A stretch of DNA of 64,000 bases from assembly GCA_018434685.1 (NCBI GenBank), contig JAHDOV010000013.1, forward strand, positions 219,675-283,674. Direction: 5' to 3'. Below are positions 26,367 through 35,485 of this stretch, in pieces (the first letter of the stretch is position 1; each line of letters begins with the position of its first letter). A model generated the notes under the pieces. It was not told where the DNA came from. It saw only the letters and a program-made list of their open reading frames with translations, and ran no database searches. Made by a program: the position numbers and the translations under genes. The stretch comes from Deltaproteobacteria bacterium (GTDB taxonomy: Bacteria > Desulfobacterota > Desulfomonilia > UBA1062).

Positions 26367-28721
26367 ATGGCACTAAAGGAATATAAACCCGGAACCGCAT
26401 TCCCGGGGGCCATCGGGCGTACGGTGGACCGGTCGACGCCTGCCTGGCCCGAGCCCCTTCGCTCGAAAGAAGGCGCTCCCAACGTCCTGTTCATAGTCCT
26501 GGATGATACGGGCTTCGGCCAGCTCGGCTGTTACGGCAGCCCCATCAGGACGCCCAACATCGATGCTTTAGCGTCCGACGGCCTGCTCTACACCAATATG
26601 CATACCACGGCCCTGTGCTCACCGACCCGCTCGTGCATTTTAACCGGCCGAAATCATCATTCCAATCACATGGGGTGCCTCTCGAACGGTTCGACCGGAT
26701 ACCCTGGCTCCGACGGCTACATCCCATTCGAGAACGGCTTCATCTCCGAGATTCTTCTCCAGAACGGCTACAGCACGTACTGCCTTGGCAAGTGGCACCT
26801 GGCCCCGGAGGAGACCATGTCGGCTGCAGGCCCGTTCGACCGCTGGCCGCTCGGGCGTGGTTTCGAGCGCTACTACGGCTTCCTGGGAGGCGATACCCAC
26901 CAGTACTATCCAGAATTGGTGCGCGACAACACCCAGGTAGAGCCGGAAAAGACCCCCGAGCAGGGCTATCACCTCAGTGTGGATCTGGTTGAAAAGGCCA
27001 GAGCCATGATTGCCGACGCCAAGCAGGTCGCCCCTGACAAGCCGTTCTTCATGTATTTCGCCCCCGGGGCCATGCATTCGCCGCACCATGTGCCCCGTGA
27101 GTGGGCCGACAGATACAAGGGCATGTTCGACGATGGCTGGGATGCCTACCGGGAGAAGGTTTTTACCCGGCAGAAGGAACTCGGTATAGTTCCACCGAAC
27201 ACCGTACTGTCCCTTCATGACCCGGACGTACAGGAATGGGACACGCTTCCGGCAGACGAACGCAGGCTTTACGCGCGCATGATGGAGGTGTTCGCCGGAT
27301 TCCTGGAGCACACCGACCACTGCATCGGCGAGCTGATCCGGTTTCTGAAAGACCTGGGCGAATACGAAAACACGCTGATCATGCTCATCTCGGACAATGG
27401 CGCCAGTGCAGAGGGCGGGCCGACCGGATCGGTGAACGAGTGCCGGTTTTTCAACAACGTAGCGGACAGCATCGAGGACAATCTGGCCCTGATCGACGAA
27501 CTCGGCGGACCGACCTGTTTCAACCACTATCCGTGGGGCTGGACCTGGGCCGGCAACACCCCGTTGCGTCGCTGGAAGCGCGAGACGTACCGGGGCGGGG
27601 TGAGCGACCCGTTCATCGTGTGCTGGCCGAGGGGCATGAAGGCACAGGGGGAAATCCGCAACCAGTATGCCCATGCCATCGATCTGGTTCCCACGGTCCT
27701 GGAGGCTCTCGGGATCAAACCGCCGGACGCGATCAGGGGCGTGACCCAGGCCCCGATCGAGGGCTTCAGCCTCACCCACACTTTCAATGACGCCGGGGCA
27801 CCGGAGAACCACCTCACCCAGTACTTCGAGATGTTCGGGCACCGTTCGCTCTACCACGACGGCTGGCGCGCGGTCTGCCCCTGGCCGGGAACATCGTTTA
27901 CCGAATCCGGCAGGCGATTCGGCACACCGATCACGGCCGACATGCTCACCGAACTCGATGCGGAGGGTTGGGAGCTCTATCACGTGAGCGAGGACTTCGC
28001 CGAGACAAAGAACCTTGCCGAGACCGAGAAGGCTCGCCTTATCGCCATGATCGGCATGTGGTACGTGGAGGCCGGCAAGTACCACTTACTGCCCATCGAC
28101 AGCCGGGGCACGCAGCGTATCGCCGATGAGCGGCCGCAGATCGGGGTCAGGCGGAGCAGATACGTTCTTTATCCGGGTACCCAGGCCGTGCCGGCCACGG
28201 CTGCACCGAAGATCCTCAACCGGCCCTACTCCATCACGGCAGAGGTGGATATCCCAGAGAGCGGGGCCGAGGGCGTGCTGCTCAGCATGGGGGGCAACGA
28301 CGGCGGCATCTCGTTCTATGTGCAGGATGGCAGGCTCTGTTTCGTCCACAACTACGTGGCAGTTGACCGTTACTATGTGAAATCGGGCACGCCCGTACCG
28401 ATTGGCCGGCACTTCCTGAGCATGGAATTCGAGCCGACCGGGGCTGCTGATATCCCCAATGGCAGGGGCACGCCCGGCAGGGTCAAGATCCTTGTGGACG
28501 GAAAAGAGATCGGCAGCGGCGAACTGCCGGTGACGTCACCGCTGCGACTGGGCCAGGGCGCCGCCATGCTCGTGGGAGCCGACGCAGGGGCACCGGTTAC
28601 GCCGGAATACAACCCGCCGTTTCGGTTCACAGGCACCATCAGGCGTGTGATCGTGGACGTGAGCGGCGAGTACGTGGAAGACTATGAGGCCGAGATGCGC
28701 ATCGCCCTTGCCAAACAATGA
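26367..28721 (+). CDS. Type I sulfatase, long form (784 aa), third in operon
   Basis: The start at 26367 is chosen for the adjacent AAAGGAGGG and because the fourth sulfatase starts the same way (xLKEYKPGTAF). Core: FIVLDDTGFGQLGCYG, modification motif C84-S-P-T-R, SDNGASAEGGPTGSVNE, KRETYRGGVSDPFIVCWP; a C-terminal LamG-like domain starts about 620. No signal peptide. Its first 185 bases of coding DNA are almost identical to those of the gene at 29844, while the rest has drifted to ordinary paralogue level, a sign of local gene conversion. Confidence 0.93.
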   Translation: MALKEYKPGTAFPGAIGRTVDRSTPAWPEPLRSKEGAPNVLFIVLDDTGFGQLGCYGSPIRTPNIDALASDGLLYTNMHTTALCSPTRSCILTGRNHHSNHMGCLSNGSTGYPGSDGYIPFENGFISEILLQNGYSTYCLGKWHLAPEETMSAAGPFDRWPLGRGFERYYGFLGGDTHQYYPELVRDNTQVEPEKTPEQGYHLSVDLVEKARAMIADAKQVAPDKPFFMYFAPGAMHSPHHVPREWADRYKGMFDDGWDAYREKVFTRQKELGIVPPNTVLSLHDPDVQEWDTLPADERRLYARMMEVFAGFLEHTDHCIGELIRFLKDLGEYENTLIMLISDNGASAEGGPTGSVNECRFFNNVADSIEDNLALIDELGGPTCFNHYPWGWTWAGNTPLRRWKRETYRGGVSDPFIVCWPRGMKAQGEIRNQYAHAIDLVPTVLEALGIKPPDAIRGVTQAPIEGFSLTHTFNDAGAPENHLTQYFEMFGHRSLYHDGWRAVCPWPGTSFTESGRRFGTPITADMLTELDAEGWELYHVSEDFAETKNLAETEKARLIAMIGMWYVEAGKYHLLPIDSRGTQRIADERPQIGVRRSRYVLYPGTQAVPATAAPKILNRPYSITAEVDIPESGAEGVLLSMGGNDGGISFYVQDGRLCFVHNYVAVDRYYVKSGTPVPIGRHFLSMEFEPTGAADIPNGRGTPGRVKILVDGKEIGSGELPVTSPLRLGQGAAMLVGADAGAPVTPEYNPPFRFTGTIRRVIVDVSGEYVEDYEAEMRIALAKQ
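26376..26560 (+). repeat. Near-identical 185-bp segment, copy 1 (with 29856-30040)
   Basis: Comparison base by base with 29856-30040 shows only about five differences, then identity collapses sharply at 26561. It spans codons about 4-65 of two sulfatase genes. Confidence 0.85.
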
Positions 28722-28825
28722 TCTGAGGCAGGAGATGATTCCATTGATGGAACCATGTGCAGGCAAACGTCGGAAGAGAATGATGTAAACCTGAAGGTAC
28801 AGAAACAAAAGAAAGGGATCGAGGT

Positions 28826-29800
28826 ATGAAAGAGACCCTCCTCGCCATAGTGAGAGTCGGTCTGCCACTGACCGTCACGGCCAGCATGCTCGCCCAGGGA
28901 ATGACCATTGCCCCGAGCCGGCTTGTCCTCTTCGGCCAGCGGCCCATGCTCATGCTGCGCTCCCTTGTGGTGGTGCTCGTTCTGGTCCCGCTCGTTGTGC
29001 TTGTGATCCTTCTCCTGTTTGAGCCCGCTCCGGAAGTGACCATCGGCCTGTCGATCCTGGCGGCATCGCCGGCAGCCCCCCTCATGCTGGTCAAAATCCC
29101 CAGGAAAGGAGGAAGTCTCTCCTATATAACCTGTCTTCACCTGAGTCTGGCACTGCTCGCTCTCCTCACCGTGCCCGTCACCCTGGACCTGTTCTCAAGG
29201 GTGCTCGGATTCCAGGCCGAGGTGGGCGTGTCTGCCGTGGCCAGAGTCGTCGGGATGACGATCCTCGTTCCGATCTGTCTCGGCATGCTGATCCAGGCCC
29301 TCTTCCCCGGAATTGCCGGCACAATCGGCCCGGCACTGGCCAGGATCTGTGCCATTGCATTGATGGTATTGATTCTCTGTGTGGTGGGGCTGACGTACGG
29401 CCTCCTGCTGAGGATGAATCCAGGGGCCTATCTCGTCATGGCCTTAGTGGTCGCCGCATCCATCGGCATCGGTCACGGACTCGGGCCGCAGGATCCGCAG
29501 GAGCGGACCACCCTGGCCATAGAAAGCGCCGCGCGCCACCCGGGATTGGCGCTGACTATTGCAACGCTCAACTTCAGTCCCGACAAAGCGCTGCCGGTTC
29601 TGGTACCCTATCTGGCGGTGTTCGTCGGTGTCTCCACAATCTATCTGCACTTACGCAAGAGACCATTTCCCAGGCCGGCACTTCCCGGAGAGGATCAAAC
29701 GCCTCAAGATCAGCTCAGGGCTGATCAAAGGCGAACAGGTCGAGATGCCTGCGGTCATGACTCGGCGACAGGCAGTGAGAATAAAGGGAATGGCAGGTAA
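28826..29800 (+). CDS. BASS-like (bile acid:sodium symporter family) transporter
   Basis: A 324-residue protein with about nine hydrophobic helices ending near residue 275 and a hydrophilic tail. The fold signals are weak but fit the SBF/BASS family: the TIGLSILAASPAAPLM stretch resembles the PGG/P-x-N region of helix 4, and a second broken-helix region surrounds ESAARHPGLALTIATLNF. BASS proteins carry organic anions such as taurocholate, sulfated steroids or 2-oxo acids with sodium. Set between two sulfatase genes it may bring in organosulfates or export the product. The Gln/Arg/Asp-rich tail (from about 285) is unusual. Confidence 0.72.
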   Translation: MKETLLAIVRVGLPLTVTASMLAQGMTIAPSRLVLFGQRPMLMLRSLVVVLVLVPLVVLVILLLFEPAPEVTIGLSILAASPAAPLMLVKIPRKGGSLSYITCLHLSLALLALLTVPVTLDLFSRVLGFQAEVGVSAVARVVGMTILVPICLGMLIQALFPGIAGTIGPALARICAIALMVLILCVVGLTYGLLLRMNPGAYLVMALVVAASIGIGHGLGPQDPQERTTLAIESAARHPGLALTIATLNFSPDKALPVLVPYLAVFVGVSTIYLHLRKRPFPRPALPGEDQTPQDQLRADQRRTGRDACGHDSATGSENKGNGR

Positions 29801-29843
29801 GCAAGAGTACCTGTCGTGAGAAAACCAAAAAAGGAGGAGTAAC

Positions 29844-32201
29844 ATGTCGGAATTAAAAGAATATAAACCCGGAACCGCATTCTCGGGGGTCATCGGGCGT
29901 ACGGTGGACCGGTCGACGCCTGCCTGGCCCGAGCCCCTTCGCTCGAAAGAAGGCGCTCCCAACGTACTGTTCATAGTCCTGGATGATACGGGCTTCGGCC
30001 AGCTTGGCTGTTACGGCAGCCCCATCAGGACGCCCAACATTGACCGCCTGGCCTCCGGAGGTCTGCGCTACAACAACATGCACACGACCGCTTTGTGCTC
30101 GCCCACGCGCACGTGCATCCTGACCGGCCGCAACCACCACAGCAACGCCATGTCGTGCATCACCGAAGGCTCCACCGGGTTCCCCGGCGGCAACGGCTAC
30201 ATCCCGTTCGAAAACGGGTTCCTCTCCGAGATGCTGCTGCAGCACGGCTACAACACCTATGCCATCGGCAAGTGGCACCTCACCCCGGCCGACCAGATCT
30301 CGGCAGCCGGCCCGTACGACCGCTGGCCGCTCGGCCGCGGCTTCGAGCGCTACTACGGGTTCTTAGGCGGCGACACACACCAGTACTATCCGGACCTCAC
30401 CTACGACAACCACCGCGTCGAGCCCGGGAAGACCCCGGAGGAGGGCTACCACCTCACCGAAGACCTCGTGGACAGGGCCATCGGTTTCATCGCCGATTCC
30501 AAGCAGGTGGCGCCCAACAAGCCGATCTTCCTGTACTTCGCCACCGGCGCCATGCACGCGCCGCACCATGTGCCCAAGGAGTGGGCAGATAAATACAAGG
30601 GCGTGTTCGACGACGGCTGGGAGGCCTACCGCGAAAAGGTGTTCAAAAAACAGAAGGAACTCGGCATCGTCCCGGCAGATGCAGAGATCTCGCGGCACGA
30701 CCCGGATGTGAAGCCCTGGAAAGAGTGCTCGGCGCAGGAGAAAAAGCTCTACGCCCGCATGATGGAGGTCTTTGCCGGCTTCCTCGAGCACACAGACCAC
30801 CACATCGGCCGTCTGCTGGACTTCCTCAAGACCATCGGCGAGATCGACAACACCCTGATCATGGTCATCTCGGACAACGGCGCCAGCGCAGAGGGCGGAC
30901 CCAACGGCTCGGTGAACGAAAACCTGTTCTTAAACCGCGTGCCCGAATCCCTGGAAGAGAACCTCAAGGCCATTGATGACCTGGGCGGCCCCAAACACTT
31001 CAACCACTATCCCTGGGGCTGGACCTGGGCGGGCAACACGCCGTTCCGCCGCTGGAAACGGGAGACCTACCGCGGCGGCATCAGCGACCCGTTCATCGTG
31101 CACTGGACCAAAGGCATCAAGGCTCGTGGCGAGATCCGCACGCAGTATGCCCATGCCATCGACATGGTGCCCACCGTGCTCGAGGCTCTCGGGCTTGACC
31201 CGCCAACCAGCATCAAGGGGGTGACCCAGTCGCCCATCGAGGGACACAGCTTTGCCCCTACCTTTGCCGACAAAGAGGCAACCAGTGCACACATCACCCA
31301 GTACTTCGAGATGATGGGCCACCGTTCGCTCTATCATGACGGCTGGCGCGCGGTCTGCCCATGGCCAGGTCCTTCTTTCAAGGAAGCGGGCCAGGGATTC
31401 GGCATGCCTATCCCTGCGGAGAAGCTCACCGAGCTGGACGCCACCGGCTGGGAGCTGTATCACATGGCCGAGGATTTTGCAGAGAATCACAACATCGCTG
31501 CCGAGAACCGCGCCAAGCTGATCGAGATGATCGCCCAGTGGTATGTGGAGGCCGGCAAGTACAATGTCCTGCCGGTGGACGGTCGCATACAGCAGCGCGC
31601 TAGCGATGAACGCCCGGTGATCGCCAAGGACCGCACAAGCTATACCTATTACCCGCACACCCAGGAGGTACCCGTGAATGCTGCTGCCAGAATCCTCAAC
31701 CGGCCCCACAGCATCACCGTGGACGTGGACATCCCCGAGGGCGGGGCGGAAGGTGTCCTGGTCTCCCAGGGAGGGATCGACGGCGGCTACAGCTTCTTCG
31801 TCCAGGGCGGCAAGCTGCGCTACACCTACAACTATGTGGCCCGCACCTTCTATCATATTGAATCCACAGAACCGGTGACCCAGGGACGCCACACACTCCG
31901 CTTCGAATTCGAGGTCACGGGAAAACCCGATATCCTCAAGGGCAAGGGGGCGTCCGGCCGCGGCCAGCTCTACATTGACGGCAAGCTGGTGGGCCAGGCG
32001 GACATGCCGGTTACAATCCCGCTCGGGTTCGGGCTTGCTGGCGGGGTTGCCGTGGGCGCTGACCCGAGCTCACCGGTCACTGACGAATATAAACCGCCTT
32101 ATGCCTTCACCGGAACGCTCTACAGCGTCACGTTCGATGTCTCCGGTGAGCTGATCAAGGACACCGAGGCCGAGATGCGGGCCGTCATGGCGCGTCAGTA
32201 G
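29844..32201 (+). CDS. Type I sulfatase, long form (785 aa), fourth in operon
   Basis: Close paralogue of the gene at 26367. Core FIVLDDTGFGQLGCYG, modification motif C85-S-P-T-R, SDNGASAEGGPNGSVNE, KRETYRGGISDPFIVHW, and a C-terminal LamG-like region from about 615 (DIPEGGAEGVLVSQGG). No signal peptide. AAGGAGG is placed 8 bases before the ATG. The BASS-like transporter lies between this and its sister gene. Confidence 0.93.
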   Translation: MSELKEYKPGTAFSGVIGRTVDRSTPAWPEPLRSKEGAPNVLFIVLDDTGFGQLGCYGSPIRTPNIDRLASGGLRYNNMHTTALCSPTRTCILTGRNHHSNAMSCITEGSTGFPGGNGYIPFENGFLSEMLLQHGYNTYAIGKWHLTPADQISAAGPYDRWPLGRGFERYYGFLGGDTHQYYPDLTYDNHRVEPGKTPEEGYHLTEDLVDRAIGFIADSKQVAPNKPIFLYFATGAMHAPHHVPKEWADKYKGVFDDGWEAYREKVFKKQKELGIVPADAEISRHDPDVKPWKECSAQEKKLYARMMEVFAGFLEHTDHHIGRLLDFLKTIGEIDNTLIMVISDNGASAEGGPNGSVNENLFLNRVPESLEENLKAIDDLGGPKHFNHYPWGWTWAGNTPFRRWKRETYRGGISDPFIVHWTKGIKARGEIRTQYAHAIDMVPTVLEALGLDPPTSIKGVTQSPIEGHSFAPTFADKEATSAHITQYFEMMGHRSLYHDGWRAVCPWPGPSFKEAGQGFGMPIPAEKLTELDATGWELYHMAEDFAENHNIAAENRAKLIEMIAQWYVEAGKYNVLPVDGRIQQRASDERPVIAKDRTSYTYYPHTQEVPVNAAARILNRPHSITVDVDIPEGGAEGVLVSQGGIDGGYSFFVQGGKLRYTYNYVARTFYHIESTEPVTQGRHTLRFEFEVTGKPDILKGKGASGRGQLYIDGKLVGQADMPVTIPLGFGLAGGVAVGADPSSPVTDEYKPPYAFTGTLYSVTFDVSGELIKDTEAEMRAVMARQ
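29856..30040 (+). repeat. Near-identical 185-bp segment, copy 2 (with 26376-26560)
   Basis: Second member of the pair described at 26376; offset exactly 3480 bases with no indel. Confidence 0.85.
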
Positions 32202-32287
32202 GGAGGAGCGTGAACAGTAAAAGGTAATCAGCGAGATGAGAAATTGCAGGCATACAATGCACTCTCACTGAAGGAAAGGTGATTTCA

Positions 32288-33364
32288 ATGAAAGAGAACT
32301 ACCAAAGCGGGCCACAGCAGCGGGATACGCCCCGCGGCAGCAGGCCCGAAAGTCCGGCAAAGGCAAGGTCTCCGGACCCCCTGCCCTCGTGGCACGAGTG
32401 CAGCACGAAGTCAGCCATCAGGGACTTCGTTGCAGACGTAACCACAGGGGGCGGCACAGGGTTTGTACCCCCTCATGAGCGGATTGCCGTGTTCGACAAC
32501 GACGGCACGCTCTGGTCGGAACAGCCTTTCTATTTCCAGGGACTCTTTGTCTTTGACCGCATTCATGCCTTGGCACCGGGGCATCCCGAGTGGAAGGACA
32601 CCCAGCCTTTCAAGGCCGTGCTCGAGATCGACATGAATGCCCTGGCTGCTTCTGGCCTGCACGGCCTGCTCGAACTGGTGATGGCAACCCACGCAGGGAT
32701 GACCACGGAAGAATTCGAGCGTTCTGTCAGGGATTGGCTTGCCACGGCCCGGCATCCGAAGTTCAACAGAGCCTACACCGATCTTGTCTTTCAACCCATG
32801 CTGGAGTTGCTGGCCTTTCTTCGAGCTAATGAGTTCAAAACATTCATTATGTCAGGCGGTGGCATCGAGTTCGTTCGCACCTTCAGTGAAGAGCGCTATG
32901 GTATCCCGCCCGAGCAGGTCGTCGGCAGCAGCATCGCGACGAAGTACGAGGTTCGTGACGGCAGGCCGGTGCTGGTGCGGGAACCCAGGCTGGACTTTAT
33001 TAACGATCATGAAGGCAAGCCGGTTGGGATCAACAAGTTTATCGGCCGCCGTCCCATTGCCGCATTCGGAAACTCCGACGGCGATCTTCAGATGCTCGAG
33101 TGGGTCACGGCAGGTGCTGGGTCACGCTTCGGGCTCATCATACACCATGACGATGCTGTGCGCGAGTTCGCCTATGACCGTGCCTCTGTAGCGGGCAGAC
33201 TCGACCGCGGCCTCGACGAGGCTGCCGGGCGCGGCTGGACAGTCCTCAGCATGGTCAGAGACTGGAAGGTGATCTACCCCTTCGAACTGGAAGAAGGAGG
33301 TGACGTGAATGGAAGAAGACGAAATCAAACAGCAAGAAATCAAAGAGGAAGAAATCAAACATGA
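32288..33364 (+). CDS. HAD-superfamily phosphatase-like hydrolase
   Basis: A 358-residue protein from ATG 32288 (AAGGAAAGG upstream; an in-frame GTG nine bases earlier sits inside that site). HAD motif I is FDNDGTLW (nucleophile D70, D72), motif II FIMSGGG, motif III/IV AFGNSDGDLQML. The first 40 residues are a Pro/Ser/Arg-rich extension outside the fold. HADs of this type often accompany sulfatase genes, but the substrate is unknown; a phosphate ester or phosphosulfate is a guess. The C-terminal 20 residues are Arg/Asn/Gln-rich because they overlap the start of the next gene by 56 bases. Confidence 0.85.
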   Translation: MKENYQSGPQQRDTPRGSRPESPAKARSPDPLPSWHECSTKSAIRDFVADVTTGGGTGFVPPHERIAVFDNDGTLWSEQPFYFQGLFVFDRIHALAPGHPEWKDTQPFKAVLEIDMNALAASGLHGLLELVMATHAGMTTEEFERSVRDWLATARHPKFNRAYTDLVFQPMLELLAFLRANEFKTFIMSGGGIEFVRTFSEERYGIPPEQVVGSSIATKYEVRDGRPVLVREPRLDFINDHEGKPVGINKFIGRRPIAAFGNSDGDLQMLEWVTAGAGSRFGLIIHHDDAVREFAYDRASVAGRLDRGLDEAAGRGWTVLSMVRDWKVIYPFELEEGGDVNGRRRNQTARNQRGRNQT

Positions 33365-33740
33365 AGACCTGAAAATGAGCGACAAGCTCGCGCTCGAGCG
33401 CACGGTGCTGGCTGCGGACCGCACGATGCTGGCATGGGTACGGACAGCGGTATCGCTCATCAGCTTCGGCTTCACGATCTTCAAGGTTCTCCAGTATATA
33501 CAGCAAGAGAATATCGCAAGCGTGGTCCGGGCTCAGACCCCGAGAAACATAGGAATATTCATGATCCTGGTGGGCATCGTGCCCCTGCTCATGGCAATGA
33601 TCCAGTACAGGCACACGTTGAAGCGGCTGCAGGCAAAAGGACATTTAATGTTCAACCCCAACTTCCTGGCTGCCAATATGATTTTCCTGTTCGGGCTCGT
33701 GCTCCTGATCACAATCGTATTGAGGATAAACCTTCTTTAA
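33309..33740 (+). CDS. DUF202/YidH-family small membrane protein
   Basis: A 143-residue protein with a Glu/Lys-rich N-terminus (about 1-22) followed by the DUF202 signature LALERTVLAADRTMLAWVRT and three membrane helices (about 45-65, 80-100, 120-142). GGAGGTGACGTGA precedes the ATG. It overlaps the HAD gene by 56 bases in another frame, so the charged repeats of the two proteins come from the same purine-rich DNA. Function of YidH-type proteins is unknown. Confidence 0.85.
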   Translation: MEEDEIKQQEIKEEEIKHEDLKMSDKLALERTVLAADRTMLAWVRTAVSLISFGFTIFKVLQYIQQENIASVVRAQTPRNIGIFMILVGIVPLLMAMIQYRHTLKRLQAKGHLMFNPNFLAANMIFLFGLVLLITIVLRINLL

Positions 33741-33752
33741 GGGACAACATAC

Positions 33753-34505
33753 ATGATGGACAAGACCATTGAGACCCTGGCCGCAACCGTGTTGTTTGCC
33801 CTTGCCTTCATCATCGGAGGCAGGCTGTACAGACCGGGAAACATCAGGCGCAGGAGTCTCATGTCCTTCTCGGGCGGTACCGCGGTCTCGTACATATTCA
33901 TCCATCTGAGTCCGGAGCTGGAACAGGCACGGGATGTCTTCCTGGAGGAGACAGCGCACCTGGACCTGCCTTTTGCCTGGTACAGCATCCATCTCGCCAC
34001 CATGCTGAGCTTTGTCTTCTTCTATGGGCTGGAACAGTTCGTCATGAGCTCAAAAAGAAAAAAAGCATTTCCGGAATTCGCTGGGGGGGAAGAGAGCCGC
34101 ATGGTCTTCTGGGTCCATGTGGGGGTTTTCGGAGCGTATGCCTGGCTGGTATCCTACCTGCTCGTGGACAGTCTCGAGACAGGGCCTGTCCGCATCGGGT
34201 TCTATGCCGTGGCCATGGGACTGCATTTTCTCTCCGTGGGTCACGGGATGCACCGGGAATACGGAACCCTCTACGAGAAGATCGGGGCCTGGGTGCTCGC
34301 CTCCTGTGCCGTGGCAGGATGGTCAGCCGGCATGCTGATAACCCTTCAGAAACCGGTGGTGGCAGTCCTCCTCGGGTTTGTCGCCGGAGGGGTGATCGTG
34401 AATACCATGATCGAGGAACTGCCCCGGGAGAAGGAAGGCCGTTTTACTCCCTTCGTACTCGGTGCAGTGGTGTACACAACGCTGCTTCTGATCGTTTACA
34501 GATAA
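33753..34505 (+). CDS. Polytopic membrane protein, possibly ZIP-like
   Basis: A 250-residue protein with seven or eight helices. The HLSPELEQ segment near residue 51 and the closing MIEELPREKEGRFTPFVLGA recall ZIP metal-transporter helices, and HFLSVGHGMHRE (about 158) supplies further His. The match is weak, so family membership is tentative. It starts 12 bases after the DUF202 gene and is surely cotranscribed. Confidence 0.6.
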   Translation: MMDKTIETLAATVLFALAFIIGGRLYRPGNIRRRSLMSFSGGTAVSYIFIHLSPELEQARDVFLEETAHLDLPFAWYSIHLATMLSFVFFYGLEQFVMSSKRKKAFPEFAGGEESRMVFWVHVGVFGAYAWLVSYLLVDSLETGPVRIGFYAVAMGLHFLSVGHGMHREYGTLYEKIGAWVLASCAVAGWSAGMLITLQKPVVAVLLGFVAGGVIVNTMIEELPREKEGRFTPFVLGAVVYTTLLLIVYR

Positions 34506-34538
34506 GTTTTTCAAAAGGACGGAAAGGAGGAGAACACG

Positions 34539-35441
34539 ATGTTTCTTCTGGACTGGTTACCAAGAACACTGCTCTATATTTTCTTTGTCCTGTCGATGTT
34601 CAGTATCGGGCTGCAGACCACACCGGCAGAGATACGTTCCCTGCTGAAATCGCGGACACACATCGCACAACTGCTGCTTGCAAACTTCGTAGTGGTGCCC
34701 CTGATCGGCCTTCTGATGGTCCGGACCATACCTCTCAATCAGGCAAGCGCAACCGCCTTCCTGCTCCTGGCTTTTACGCCCGGCGGCATAAGCTCACTGC
34801 AGTTCACCACCAAGATCAAGGGTGAGGCATTGTTTGCAGGCAGCAGCGCATTCACTATGTCTCTGCTGGCACTGTTCATCTCCCCTGTCCTCCTGGAACT
34901 TCTTCATCCGGAGGATATCACGGTGGTTGTCCCATATGGCCGCGTCATTGCCTTTCTCGCGCTGTTCATGCTTTTGCCCCTCGTGGGTGGAATGTGGGTA
35001 TGCCACTCTCAGAAACACGTGGCGGAAAAGCTGATAAAGCCGTGTGCACTCATCAGCACCGCTGCCTTCATCGGCATGATGGTGCTCACCGGGGGACTGC
35101 GCAAAGAGGCATTCCAGGAGGTGGGGCAGACTGCGCTCTTTTCCATGCTCATCTTCATCATCATCTCCATGATTGCCGGCTGGTACATGGGCGGGCCTGC
35201 CAGGCAAACACGTCCCGTGTTCGCCACGGTCACCAGCATGCGTAACATTGCCCTGTGCGCGCTGATCGCTGTGAATACATTCCCGGACAGGGCAGTACTG
35301 CATGCACTCGTTGCTTTTGCTGCACTCATGATCCCCATGAACATGGTGTTCACCCTGACCACCCTCTTCCGGTTCAAAAAGGAGGACAAGGCAAACAAAG
35401 CATCCCTCGGCCATAAGAGATCGGCCCCTAGACACCCTTGA
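34539..35441 (+). CDS. BASS-family transporter, second copy
   Basis: A 300-residue protein with nine or ten helices: MFSIGLQTTPAEIRSLL matches the family start (SMxxxGLxxT), LAFTPGGISSLQFTTKIKGE matches the conserved Pro-Gly-Gly Na+-site region, and a C-terminal broken helix lies at FATVTSMRNIALC. It is a clearer BASS member than the one at 28826. Expected to carry an organic anion with sodium. A Lys-rich cytosolic tail closes the protein. AAAGGAGG before the ATG. Confidence 0.85.
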   Translation: MFLLDWLPRTLLYIFFVLSMFSIGLQTTPAEIRSLLKSRTHIAQLLLANFVVVPLIGLLMVRTIPLNQASATAFLLLAFTPGGISSLQFTTKIKGEALFAGSSAFTMSLLALFISPVLLELLHPEDITVVVPYGRVIAFLALFMLLPLVGGMWVCHSQKHVAEKLIKPCALISTAAFIGMMVLTGGLRKEAFQEVGQTALFSMLIFIIISMIAGWYMGGPARQTRPVFATVTSMRNIALCALIAVNTFPDRAVLHALVAFAALMIPMNMVFTLTTLFRFKKEDKANKASLGHKRSAPRHP

Positions 35442-35485
35442 GGAATCCGAGACCCTGCTGATGAGACAAAAAGGATATATGGCCT

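Noticed and set aside
26640..28085. 481-codon minus-strand frame inside a sulfatase gene
   Set aside because: Shadow of the long sulfatase; no start signal and no recognisable domain.
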